64,000 nucleotides of DNA from Arthrobacter sp. H-02-3. GTDB taxonomy: Bacteria; Actinomycetota; Actinomycetes; Actinomycetales; Micrococcaceae. Below the pieces are notes generated by a model. It was not told the origin of the DNA. It saw only the letters and a program-made list of their open reading frames with translations, and ran no database searches. The DNA lies in NCBI RefSeq assembly GCF_003097355.1, contig NZ_PYUI01000005.1, positions 1 through 64,000 of the forward strand. Direction: 5' to 3'. A program made the translations under genes and the position numbers. This document shows positions 1 through 8,222 of the stretch, piece after piece (the first letter of the stretch is position 1; each line of letters starts with the position of its first letter).

Positions 1-21
1 GCGCCTGCGGGAAGCAGGCGC
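1..21 (-). terminator. Hairpin downstream of the small membrane protein gene
   Basis: A perfect 8-bp inverted repeat (GCGCCTGC / GCAGGCGC) with a 5-nt loop lies 20 nt beyond the stop codon of the minus-strand gene at 42-221. A T-tract, if there is one, would be outside the window, so the terminator role is inferred from position. Confidence 0.45.
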
Positions 22-41
22 CGCCGCGGTTTCTAGCCCGG

Positions 42-221
42 CTAGAGAGCGTTCAGCAGGGCGACCAGACCGCCCACCAAGAGCGCTCCGGCGGTACCCG
101 CAGAGGCGCAGGCGATCAGCCCACCCGGCGAGGTGATGCTCAGACCGAAGCGGTGAATCAGAGGAACGATGACCCACCAGAGTCCGAGCGCAGCGAGGAT
201 GAGGACCCCAGCAATTACCAT
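42..221 (-). CDS. Small two-helix membrane protein, hypothetical
   Basis: This is a 59-residue protein with two hydrophobic segments (about residues 3-22 and 34-58) joined by a short loop with a basic residue, so an inner-membrane hairpin is likely. The ATG at 221 is chosen because an AAAGGCGG ribosome-binding site sits about 6 nt upstream; a longer reading in the same frame adds only Arg/Pro-rich, non-coding-like residues. I do not recognise a family. It is divergent from the SRAP gene. Confidence 0.6.
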   Translation of the reverse strand: MVIAGVLILAALGLWWVIVPLIHRFGLSITSPGGLIACASAGTAGALLVGGLVALLNAL

Positions 222-417
222 GGCATTCCGCCTTTCTAACCTGCGGGCGGGACACCCATAGGTTGAATCGAGTAGACGTCCCGGACGGGGCATCCGCCCT
301 CCTGTGTGCGGCCGACGTCCAGGTCGAGCAGAATGCCTGCCCGGTAGCGGTCGAACCGAGCCCAGAATGTCAAGGGCGGGTCCCATGCCGCGCTGGCTTG
401 TCAGGCAGAATGAGGCC

Positions 418-1134
418 ATGTGCGGTAGATATGTCATGTCCAAAGCAACAGGCGATCTCTTGAGTTACTTTGACGCCAAGGAGGTGGAGGGAAATCCGCC
501 GCCGCCCAGCTGGAACGTGGCGCCCACTCAAGATGTCCCCATCATCGCTGAGCGCTTGGATGAAGGCGTCGTCGAACGTAACCTGCTCATTGCTCGCTGG
601 GGCCTGGTGCCGTCCTGGGCGAAAGACATCAAGATCGGCTCCAAGCTGATCAACGCCCGCAGCGAGACCATCCTGGAGAAGCCGTCTTTCCGAAAAGCTG
701 CGGTCAAACGGCGGGCGATCCTTCCCGCGGAAGGCTACTACGAGTGGCAGAAGACCGAAGACGGAAAGAAGATCCCCTATCACCTGTACTCGGAGAGCGA
801 GCCCGTACTGGGATTCGCCGGGCTGTACGAATGGTGGGCGGATCCGTCTGTACCCGAAGATGACACCGCACGGTGGATGCTCAGCTGCACTGTGCTGACC
901 ACGACCGCCCAGGACGCGCTGGGGCATGCCCATGACAGGTCACCGGTCATCATCCCCACGGACAGATTCGCTGAATGGCTCGACCCGGACCTGACCGATA
1001 AGAACGACATCCAGCACCTGCTGGATTCCCTGCCCGAGCCGATCCTGACACCACGGATCGTCAGCACGAGGGTAAACAGTGTCCGGAACAACGGTCCTGA
1101 ACTCATAGAGCCCCCCGCTTCAGTGGCCGAATAA
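418..1134 (+). CDS. SRAP (SOS response-associated peptidase, YedK/HMCES) family protein
   Basis: A 238-residue protein. The family senses abasic sites in single-stranded DNA and forms a DNA-protein crosslink through its N-terminal cysteine after Met removal. The sequence begins Met-Cys-Gly-Arg, which fixes the start at 418 even though the frame is open further upstream. Other family signatures are present: the conserved Asn in NVAPTQ, the catalytic Glu in EGYYEW, and the histidine in GHAHDRSPVI. The length matches bacterial YedK. It borders the accessory island, but SRAP genes are common single-copy chromosomal genes, so it may be core. Confidence 0.93.
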   Translation: MCGRYVMSKATGDLLSYFDAKEVEGNPPPPSWNVAPTQDVPIIAERLDEGVVERNLLIARWGLVPSWAKDIKIGSKLINARSETILEKPSFRKAAVKRRAILPAEGYYEWQKTEDGKKIPYHLYSESEPVLGFAGLYEWWADPSVPEDDTARWMLSCTVLTTTAQDALGHAHDRSPVIIPTDRFAEWLDPDLTDKNDIQHLLDSLPEPILTPRIVSTRVNSVRNNGPELIEPPASVAE

Positions 1135-1387
1135 CCTCGGCCACTGCCGGAGACAACAAACCGTTACTGATCTGTGCGGATCACCAGAAGCTTGTGTCCC
1201 TCCGCCAGCAGCCTGTTTGCCTGCTCCGGTCCCATACCACCACTTTAGAACATAGGTTCGAATAGACGCGGCAAAGGAAAGCAGAAACCCGTCGGATTGC
1301 ACCGCCCAACGCGCTTCAGTCTGGGGAAGGGGTCGGACAATGAGCGAGCCTAGCGGTCGCCTTCTTCCAGGTTCGGGGCCGGCGGAA

Positions 1388-3037
1388 CTACTGTTCTTGG
1401 GTGGCCTGCACATAGTTGGGGAGCTTGAGTGCGAGATACGAGCCGATCGAAGCTGGAGTCACCACTGACTGACTCGTGAACTCCATGGCGTTCGCCTTTC
1501 GCTGGATGGCATCCGTAAGAGCCCGGGTCGAATCGCTGGTGGTAGATGTAAGTGCAGCCGCAACGAAGTCCTCAACTACGAAATCTGGGCGGGCATTCAG
1601 GTAACCCTTCGTGGAACGGTTATAGGTGCCGAGGATCGACGTGAGTTGCTTTTCATAGATCCCCGACCTGCCTTGGCCTCGGCCCCAGAAGTCGTTAAGC
1701 ATTGGCCGTGCCGGCGCGACATCCACGAGCCAGCGGTCGACGAGCGTTTTGATGTCTTCGGCGTACTTTCTTCTTGTCGTGGCCCGAGACGTTTGTCCGA
1801 GTGGGTTCTGAATTACGTTGAGCATGGCACTGGTAAGGGCAAAGGCGTTAACCGACCAGTTGGTGGAATTTGCATCCAGGGGATCAGCCGCGAGGAGAGC
1901 AGCAACAAAGGGTTCACCAAGAGCAACGACACGAAGTTGCCATTCGGATTCCAGTAGTCCAGCTGCTCGTTTAGAGAGGCCGCACTTAGAACCCCAGTCG
2001 GAGTCGAATGAATAGCTTGCGGCCCACTCATGCTGGGCCTCTACCCTGCACGTAGAAGTCAACTCGTAGTTAGCAGGGTCAATCGACGCCGCCTGAGAAA
2101 AGCACACAAGGGTGAGGAGATTTTTCCTACCGGGACGGCCCGGCCGGGCTGTCTCAGTACCAAATTTGAGGGCCTGATCTACAGCGTCGAAAGTGTCAGG
2201 GAACGTCGTGGCGTCCACGAGCCGTGAGCGGACAATTTTGCGTTGTTTGTCCCCACCCTTGTCCAGGCAGTACCAGTAGCTGACATCGTTGAGTCGATTC
2301 ACGTTGACCCGGACCGCTCGCTCCTTCTGATCCGCGGTAGGAAGGGGGAGGTCCATAATCTCCATCATGCCTTTGTGCTGAGCGTCGACTTTCTTCTTAA
2401 AGTTCTCTAGAAAGGTTCGATCATTACTGAGCATGATCAGAAGCATCCCCGTAAGTCCTTGCACGTCAGCGGTGTCCTCACGGCGCGCGTGCTTGACAAG
2501 GTTGCCCGCCGCCGCTTCCAGGTAGGCGTCGTTCGTCCGAGTGGCGTCGGGGTATCTGTCACCAACCAAACCTCGGAGGAAATACTCGGTCTCAGAGTTG
2601 TCAGCTACGGCTATAAGTGACGTCCCCGACTGCGCCCCGCGCCACTTTTTGATTGCGTAAACCCAATTCACATCGTCCGGGACCTTTCGGCTGACAGTTC
2701 CCTGCGTTGCCTCCCTGATGGCTTCGGCTGTCGACCCTGCACCTGCTGCGATGCGTTGCCACAGGTTCTCGGAGGATGGGGTGTCTGCCGAAGTTTTCTT
2801 AAGCGACTCATGATCCTCAAGCAATTGGGTGCTGAAGAGCGTCTTGCCGGAGCCTTGCTCACCGTAGATGGCGAGAATCTTGGTCTGCCCTCGAAGCCGA
2901 AGGACTCGAAACTGCTCAGCCAGATGGTCAGTCAGCGGCTGCCAAAAATCGACGAAGACCTTGTAGTCCGCGTACCTACCGACCCCCTCGGCCCTATCCG
3001 GATAAACGATTCCAACGCCCGAGCCCCCAGTAGTCAT
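1388..3037 (-). CDS. P-loop NTPase of unknown family
   Basis: A 549-residue protein with a Walker A motif GEQGSGKT at residues 59-66, preceded by a hydrophobic strand (KILAIY). The segment GMLLIMLSND may be the Walker B strand, but this is uncertain. No effector domain, transmembrane segment or known helicase motif is evident; the C-terminal half is mixed and soluble. An in-frame TAA lies two codons upstream, so the ATG at 3037 is the earliest start. No Shine-Dalgarno precedes it, but a TACATT hexamer ends 6 nt before the ATG, so a leaderless transcript is possible. It could be a sensor or motor ATPase of a defence system; the function is unknown. Confidence 0.7.
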   Translation of the reverse strand: MTTGGSGVGIVYPDRAEGVGRYADYKVFVDFWQPLTDHLAEQFRVLRLRGQTKILAIYGEQGSGKTLFSTQLLEDHESLKKTSADTPSSENLWQRIAAGAGSTAEAIREATQGTVSRKVPDDVNWVYAIKKWRGAQSGTSLIAVADNSETEYFLRGLVGDRYPDATRTNDAYLEAAAGNLVKHARREDTADVQGLTGMLLIMLSNDRTFLENFKKKVDAQHKGMMEIMDLPLPTADQKERAVRVNVNRLNDVSYWYCLDKGGDKQRKIVRSRLVDATTFPDTFDAVDQALKFGTETARPGRPGRKNLLTLVCFSQAASIDPANYELTSTCRVEAQHEWAASYSFDSDWGSKCGLSKRAAGLLESEWQLRVVALGEPFVAALLAADPLDANSTNWSVNAFALTSAMLNVIQNPLGQTSRATTRRKYAEDIKTLVDRWLVDVAPARPMLNDFWGRGQGRSGIYEKQLTSILGTYNRSTKGYLNARPDFVVEDFVAAALTSTTSDSTRALTDAIQRKANAMEFTSQSVVTPASIGSYLALKLPNYVQATQEQ

Positions 3038-3069
3038 GGGTTAAATGTATCGGTTCGCGCGATCGCTTT

Positions 3070-3638
3070 GTGACGCGACATACCTCCTTGATGAGCTCAC
3101 GACCAAAGGGGAAATTCAGCATCGTCGGAACCATCCACCACCCAAAAGATCCGTTCGAACGACTGTGGGCCCGTCGACTTTGGTGCCCGCTGGGAGGGCC
3201 AGAACTGAAGACCGCATCCACGGAATCCAAGGACAGAACTGAACGCTCGAAGCTCCGCAGCGAACTGCAAACGGCCGAGTCGAGCTTTGAGACGCTCCTG
3301 GCAGTGCCTCCGCTGAGCGTGGACGATATGTGCTCCGAATGCGCACGGCCGGCATCACACCACGGCTGGGTCTCACCACCCTACGACGGTCCCTGCCCTG
3401 CACGGCCAGGTTGGGCGGAACGGATGCGACAAGCTCCTGAGCTTCTTTTCGCCGCAACCGAACGCACAAAGGCGAAGGAGCCACCGGATCAGCCGAAGCC
3501 GCGTCCCCTCGCTGTCCTGCGGGGCTTCCGATCACCGAAGTATTCACCAAGCTCAGCGAGCTGCGTAACGAGCATCCGGACGCGATCGTTAAGCGGGGCC
3601 GAGCGAACAAGTGGGAGATTTGGCCCGCCGACGCCTGA
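3070..3638 (+). pseudogene. Frameshifted gene of unknown function
   Basis: Two adjoining frames look like one broken protein. The first runs from GTG 3070 (or ATG 3091) to about 3523 and contains a CSEC motif, a later Cys-Pro and a WAERM segment. The second frame, about 3525-3638, ends in a convincing C-terminus (LPITEVF, then NKWEIWPADA and TGA). Adding one G to the GGGG run at 3521-3524 joins them. A single-base deletion, sequencing error or programmed shift would all explain it. The coding strand is opposite to both flanking genes. The family is not recognised. Confidence 0.4.
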
Positions 3639-3732
3639 CCTCCTCGGCGCCTTATGGCGGTTGTCGACCGACCGCATGCCACCGGTCCACGACGGTTCCT
3701 GGGCTTTCTGTCCAGTTAGTCTTCGAGCGCAG

Positions 3733-5175
3733 TCACTCTGTCTCTACCGGAGGCCGGCGCAAGAGCTGTATCTCCTGGTAGGGGCCATACCGTCCGGTTC
3801 TCAGCTGGACATTGGCGATCCGCCAGCCCCGATCAACCGCTTCAGGGTGCAACTCGGTCAGAACTTCGCTTCCGGCACACAGGGCCACCTCCGTAAATGC
3901 ATCTGCACCATCGACGTTGGCGGTCAGGCCCCATGAAGTGGCGCCCAGGTTGAACTTTGGAGAGATTCCGACCGCTTCAGCTTGCAGCCCGATGAACAGT
4001 TCGTCTCCCCAAGGAAACGTCGAAGCCGGGACAAAATCCGAATCTGACATGTCTTGCAAAATACCTTCTACAGCGCCGCGCCACTGTTGACGGGGAACCT
4101 TGTCCAAGCCGAGCACACAGATGAATCGTGGGGCTTCCGACCGCTCGGCGATGGCCAGGTAGCGGCCGGAGTCCATCGCCACCATCCGCTGCACGGCGCC
4201 GGAATTCAACGTCCAGGAGATGTAGAAGGCGTTTTCGTAGTACTTATGCTCGGCAATCGGTCCCAACCGTGGTTTCTTCCTGACTATCGATGTTTCCTTC
4301 TTCTTAATCGTTCGGATGGTTCCGGGACGGCCAGCTACTGCGTCGGACACGGCCAAGACCAGTGCGTCCATCACTTCCCTAGTGACGCTCTCAGATTCTG
4401 CCAGGACGTCGTATTCACCGATGGGTCCCAGGCCGCCGAGCCGCAACCGCACGACCTGCCATCCGACGCCGGCGAGGAGGCCGTTGCGCGTTTTGTCTTT
4501 TTCTTCGTCGCCAGTGTGGGTATAGGCCGGGTCGACTTCGATGCATACCTTTGTCTTGGAGATAAGGATGTCCGGGGTCAGAATCGGAAAGTTGTTGCGA
4601 TGTGGTTCATGACCACACTGAATTGCGCTGCGGCCCTTGTGGACAGCAAACCCTGCAGCGACAAGCTTGTCTCTCACCTCCTGCTCCGTCTGTGAGGTAG
4701 AGAGATTACGAGATTGGATGACCGTGCCTGCGGGATATTTCGAAACCGAAGTCTTCGTTGTTCGCACAAAACTGCTCGGTTGCCAGCATGCGCGGCACTT
4801 CGCGAGGCTCTCGACGCCGGGCCGGGCAATCACGTCGTGGCCACAGTCGAGGGTCACCCGGCCGTACAACCGTTCTCCCACACAGCTCAGGCAGGCCAGC
4901 GATCCGCCGGCCGCCTGACGCCACCCCGATGCAGCACCGCACTGAACGACAGCGGACTCAAGGAACCTGTGCCCCGCGGAACAAATCCACCGGACCTTTA
5001 CCGGGGACGTGGCTGCAATGTCTTGGGGCCCGAACGGATTTTCTTCATCCCACATGTCCAGCACTTCTTTGTGCCTCGCCGCCACAGTGACTTCGGGTTT
5101 GGGCGCACGCCGGGCAAGACCTAACCGGGAACGATCGTCCGGCGTAAGTATCGGCCAGTCTTCAAGTGCTTTCAC
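3733..5175 (-). CDS. Zinc-ribbon protein with Vsr-like PD-(D/E)xK nuclease domain
   Basis: A 480-residue protein counted from GTG 5175, which has a G-rich stretch just upstream; a TTG at 5205 is an alternative. The N-terminal third resembles the treble-clef zinc ribbons of very-short-patch-repair-type proteins, with two metal sites: C65/H69 with C95/C98, and C111/H113 with C127/C130. A Vsr/PD-(D/E)xK core follows, with Asp in PDILI (residue 202), Glu and Asp in IEVDP (213 and 215), and GWQVVRLR (about 238-245). The C-terminal about 220 residues are unassigned. A DNA nick/cleavage role in phage defence or mismatch processing is inferred. No methyltransferase is adjacent. Confidence 0.6.
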   Translation of the reverse strand: MKALEDWPILTPDDRSRLGLARRAPKPEVTVAARHKEVLDMWDEENPFGPQDIAATSPVKVRWICSAGHRFLESAVVQCGAASGWRQAAGGSLACLSCVGERLYGRVTLDCGHDVIARPGVESLAKCRACWQPSSFVRTTKTSVSKYPAGTVIQSRNLSTSQTEQEVRDKLVAAGFAVHKGRSAIQCGHEPHRNNFPILTPDILISKTKVCIEVDPAYTHTGDEEKDKTRNGLLAGVGWQVVRLRLGGLGPIGEYDVLAESESVTREVMDALVLAVSDAVAGRPGTIRTIKKKETSIVRKKPRLGPIAEHKYYENAFYISWTLNSGAVQRMVAMDSGRYLAIAERSEAPRFICVLGLDKVPRQQWRGAVEGILQDMSDSDFVPASTFPWGDELFIGLQAEAVGISPKFNLGATSWGLTANVDGADAFTEVALCAGSEVLTELHPEAVDRGWRIANVQLRTGRYGPYQEIQLLRRPPVETE

Positions 5176-5366
5176 AGTCCCCCATCTCAGGATTCGAACG
5201 CGCAAACCTCTCTTTCAGACCGATGCTAGACCAGGGCACCGACGGAATGACCGCGACGCCCGGAGACCTCACAGTGAGTGCCGAGCGAGACTATGTGAGG
5301 TCCGGCCATAGACGACACTGTTCGGGAACCGGCCGGCGATGGGCGAAGCTATGGCATCCTCAAAAC

Positions 5367-5975
5367 ATGAACGCACCGGACCAAACAGCCCAAGTCCTCG
5401 GTCTGCAGGCGTGGGAGACACTTCGAGGATCCCACGCCGCCTACATGTCAGGCACATCGCCGACATACGACGAGGTCCTCACAGAGGTCGCCGACCGAAT
5501 CCGCGCGACGGCCAGCATCGGAAAGGCCGACATCGGGGCTTTACTGTTCTGGAAGCGCCTCCGTGCGGATACACCCTGGGTCCGCGAACTGATGGTCAAG
5601 CCCGAAACGGAAGTCAGGGAGATAACGGAGAAGGCCGTGTCTGCCGTCACCGATATGTCACTACCCGTGCCCAAGGCCGCTTCTGCTGGCCGGGCGGCGC
5701 TCTCACCGCTTCCTGGCTTCAAAACGGGAGACGCACTCGCTTCAGCCCTTCTGCTGGCCGCCGCTCCCGAACGAATGGCGGTATACGACGAGCGCGCCCA
5801 AACCGGACTGGAGGCCCTAGGTCTCTCACTCTCCCCTGCGCGCGGGAGGTACGGACGCTACATGGAGCTGGTCGAAGAAATGCGGTCAACGGCAGGCCGA
5901 TACGGGCACACTTGGTCCGCGAGGGATGTCGATACCGCACTCTTCTGGCTCGGCGGTCCGAAATCACAGCCATAA
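5367..5975 (+). CDS. Hypothetical protein, island gene
   Basis: A 202-residue soluble protein, mostly helical by composition, with no signal peptide or recognisable catalytic motif. It ends in a YGHTW-SARDVDTALFWL stretch that resembles the end of a compact helical domain. ATG 5367 is used because the in-frame sequence before it is not coding-like. The flanking gene at 3733-5175 is divergent, and the membrane-anchored gene at 6135 follows on the same strand after about 160 bp. I do not recognise the family. Confidence 0.6.
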   Translation: MNAPDQTAQVLGLQAWETLRGSHAAYMSGTSPTYDEVLTEVADRIRATASIGKADIGALLFWKRLRADTPWVRELMVKPETEVREITEKAVSAVTDMSLPVPKAASAGRAALSPLPGFKTGDALASALLLAAAPERMAVYDERAQTGLEALGLSLSPARGRYGRYMELVEEMRSTAGRYGHTWSARDVDTALFWLGGPKSQP

Positions 5976-6134
5976 AGCGTGCCGGGGGCACTCCAGTCCA
6001 GCACCGCAGCGCGCCAGTTCCATGGGTCAAAAATTAGACCGATATGCTGGCTTGACACAGCGTGGCACAGATAGTCGGCAGCGTTTTCCCATAAAGAGTC
6101 GCCCTGGGCTCGCGAGTCAAGGAGAGTCGGAGAC

Positions 6135-6971
6135 GTGGCCGAAAAGTCTTGGGTTGATTTTGCCCAGTTCACCCTTAACCTTTTCCTTGCAATAGTCACT
6201 GTCTCCTTGTTCATCCAAGGAACGAGAGACAGGCGACGGATAGCTGAGGACCGCAGACGCGAACAAGCGTCCAAGATCAGCGTCCACCGGTTTGACCGAA
6301 CGGAGCAGACGAGGCCTGATTCCTGGCGCGTGCTCGGCACGCGTGTCGAGATCCGCAATGACTCGGATGCTTCCATTTCGAGAGTCCACGCCGTCCACCT
6401 GACCTTGCCTTGGTGGCACGACTACGTGAACGCTCGCGGTAAGGTTGGCGTCGACCCCCACCAAAGGCAAGCCATACGCTTCGCCGGCCATGCCGAGCCC
6501 GGAGTCAACGACATTTCGATCCCTCCGGGGCAGAACGTTCACTATGACGATGCCCCTCTTTCCGGCCAAACCATCTTGCTGTACTTCACTGACGGGGCAG
6601 GTATTCAGTGGGTCAAGCGAGACGGCCAACTTTGGAGATTCACCACTGACACACACTGGCTAAGTCGCCTGTACCAGTGGATGTATTACAAACGGGGAAC
6701 GCAATGGCTTGTTGGCTGGCTACTTCCCTACGCGCGCCGGCGGTTCAACAATTTGGCACCGACTGTCCCGTTGTCGGCCCGGGTGGCCACGTTTCTTCTG
6801 GGCACGACGCCTGTCCCAGGCGGCGCGAGTGAGCCATGGCTGATGCCGCTCAGGGCTCCGAAGAAGGACTGGCCGTACCAGGAGTGGATCAACGGAATTT
6901 ACCTCGACCGGGCAGGCAACACAGATGCCGCTGCCGAACACGCCAACGCTGGCGAAACGCCTCAACCCTGA
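6135..6971 (+). CDS. Membrane-anchored hypothetical protein
   Basis: A 278-residue protein with one N-terminal transmembrane helix (about residues 10-28), followed by a basic, coiled-coil-like stretch (RDRRRIAEDRRRE) and a mainly beta, Trp-rich domain. The GTG start at 6135 has an AAGGAGAG ribosome-binding site. The topology suggests an inner-membrane protein with a cytoplasmic sensor-like domain, but the family is not recognised. The reading frame continues after its TGA stop for another 95 codons of coding-like sequence (see 6972-7256). Confidence 0.65.
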   Translation: MAEKSWVDFAQFTLNLFLAIVTVSLFIQGTRDRRRIAEDRRREQASKISVHRFDRTEQTRPDSWRVLGTRVEIRNDSDASISRVHAVHLTLPWWHDYVNARGKVGVDPHQRQAIRFAGHAEPGVNDISIPPGQNVHYDDAPLSGQTILLYFTDGAGIQWVKRDGQLWRFTTDTHWLSRLYQWMYYKRGTQWLVGWLLPYARRRFNNLAPTVPLSARVATFLLGTTPVPGGASEPWLMPLRAPKKDWPYQEWINGIYLDRAGNTDAAAEHANAGETPQP

Positions 6972-7256
6972 GGCGGTGCAATCGCTGTAGTCGGCGAATG
7001 GTTCTCCGAGCTGGACCGCCAGCGAACCGGGCTCCTGCCGAACAACGCTCAGCATCTGGCGCGGACGGCAGAACGGCTTATAGAGGATCTGATGAAGGCT
7101 GCGCCAAGGGATTTCAGCGGCGACGAGATCGAGCGCTTCGTGAAGTCCGTGGCCTCCCTACGCCGAATCGACGACATCTCAATTTCGAAGCTGCGCCATC
7201 CCGGGAACGCCCTTCGTTGGGCAAGGCCCGACGGCGCGGGAGCCGCTCCCGAATAG
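6972..7256 (+). CDS. Coding-like continuation in frame after TGA; no standard start codon
   Basis: Directly after the TGA at 6969-6971 the same frame stays open for 95 codons and encodes a plausible soluble helical segment (GEWFSELDRQRTG, then GDEIERFVKSVASLRRIDD), ending with TAG at 7254-7256. The first in-frame ATG is deep inside the segment, and there is no GTG or TTG before it. Options are stop-codon readthrough, a recent nonsense mutation splitting a 373-residue ancestor, or a separate gene with a rare start such as ATC 6981, which has GAGGCGG upstream. It converges on the minus-strand gene ending at 7419. Confidence 0.4.
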   Translation, partial: GGAIAVVGEWFSELDRQRTGLLPNNAQHLARTAERLIEDLMKAAPRDFSGDEIERFVKSVASLRRIDDISISKLRHPGNALRWARPDGAGAAPE

Positions 7257-7418
7257 CCAAGCCTAGCCCCTAGTCGGCCACCGGCGACGGCCCCGAGATG
7301 GAGTGCGTGCATGACCACCACGGGCAGCCAGGCCCGATAATTCACCCACCCCATCACACAAACCAGCACCCAGACCGGCAACCAGCCACACACCCTCAAC
7401 CCATCGGTGGATCGAGGC

Positions 7419-8222
7419 TTAGGGCTCCCGACCCTCGTCATCGCCATCTATCGATGCCTCTTCGGGGAAGCTCCTTGCGATTCTCTCAAAGTGCGCCATC
7501 CCTTTCGGCTGAAGGATCTCTCCCGCTGCCTGGCAATCCTTGGCCGCTCTCTTGGCGACTTCGACCGCTGAGGTGAGACGATCCTCTTGAGATAGCGACT
7601 CGTCTTTTCGTTGTTCGTCGGGCTCCAGGCCGTACTGCTCCAGCAAGGACCTCAGGAACTGACTCTCATCATCCGTGATGTGACTGGCCGCAGTGAACCA
7701 CCCCGCTTCGTTTTCGGTTGTCAGGGAGACAGCTTTCTGGATCAGGATTCGTGTTGTACGGGCAGCCTCGCGTTCAAGCTCCAAGGCTGCTGTGAGGAGG
7801 GCCTTGACGTCGCCCGTCGCGGCGTCCATCGTTGGCTCCGCATCGCCGAAGTTTCGGAAAAATGACCATTCTGGTTGCTCGGGATCGAGTCTTTCCAGGG
7901 CCCGACGAATAGGTTCGAATCCTTCGAATGGACGCTTGCTACCCGGGTACTCGCGGCGGTGAGCCCAGAGGTTTAGGATCTCTCGGGCACAGCGCTCTTG
8001 CGCCTCTCGTTTACATGAACTTTCGGCTGCCTCAGCCCCCGCTATCAGTTCCGCCACATAGTAAGCCATCCATCGGCCGAGAGTGTCGGTACTTTCGAGT
8101 TCCGCGGCAAGCTTCTTACCAAGCGCGACTGTTTGGACATAATTCGGTCCATCCGAAGCGGGGTCGGTAGACAAATATCTTGAAGTACTCATCCAGATAG
8201 CCCAATCCTCGGTCGACGACAT
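7419..8222 (-). CDS. Helical partner protein of the Cap4-STAND operon
   Basis: A 267-residue, acidic, strongly helical protein with no membrane segment or catalytic motif that I recognise. Start ATG 8222 is chosen because GGGAGA lies 8 nt upstream; ATG 8192 is an alternative. It overlaps the 3' end of the giant STAND gene by 107 nt, an unusually long overlap that implies coupled translation. A role as regulator, adaptor or chaperone of the STAND protein is inferred from the overlap alone. It is the last gene of a three-gene minus-strand operon. Confidence 0.65.
   Translation of the reverse strand: MSSTEDWAIWMSTSRYLSTDPASDGPNYVQTVALGKKLAAELESTDTLGRWMAYYVAELIAGAEAAESSCKREAQERCAREILNLWAHRREYPGSKRPFEGFEPIRRALERLDPEQPEWSFFRNFGDAEPTMDAATGDVKALLTAALELEREAARTTRILIQKAVSLTTENEAGWFTAASHITDDESQFLRSLLEQYGLEPDEQRKDESLSQEDRLTSAVEVAKRAAKDCQAAGEILQPKGMAHFERIARSFPEEASIDGDDEGREP

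Noticed and set aside
2994..3081. A 15-codon leader ORF before the P-loop gene overlapping it as ATGA
   Set aside because: AAGGAGGT lies directly against its ATG, leaving too little spacing, and nothing else supports its translation.
5180..5210. tRNA 3' end or attachment site on the minus strand (GTTCGAATCC)
   Set aside because: The bases around the TTCGAAT loop do not form a T-stem, and there is no acceptor or anticodon arm.
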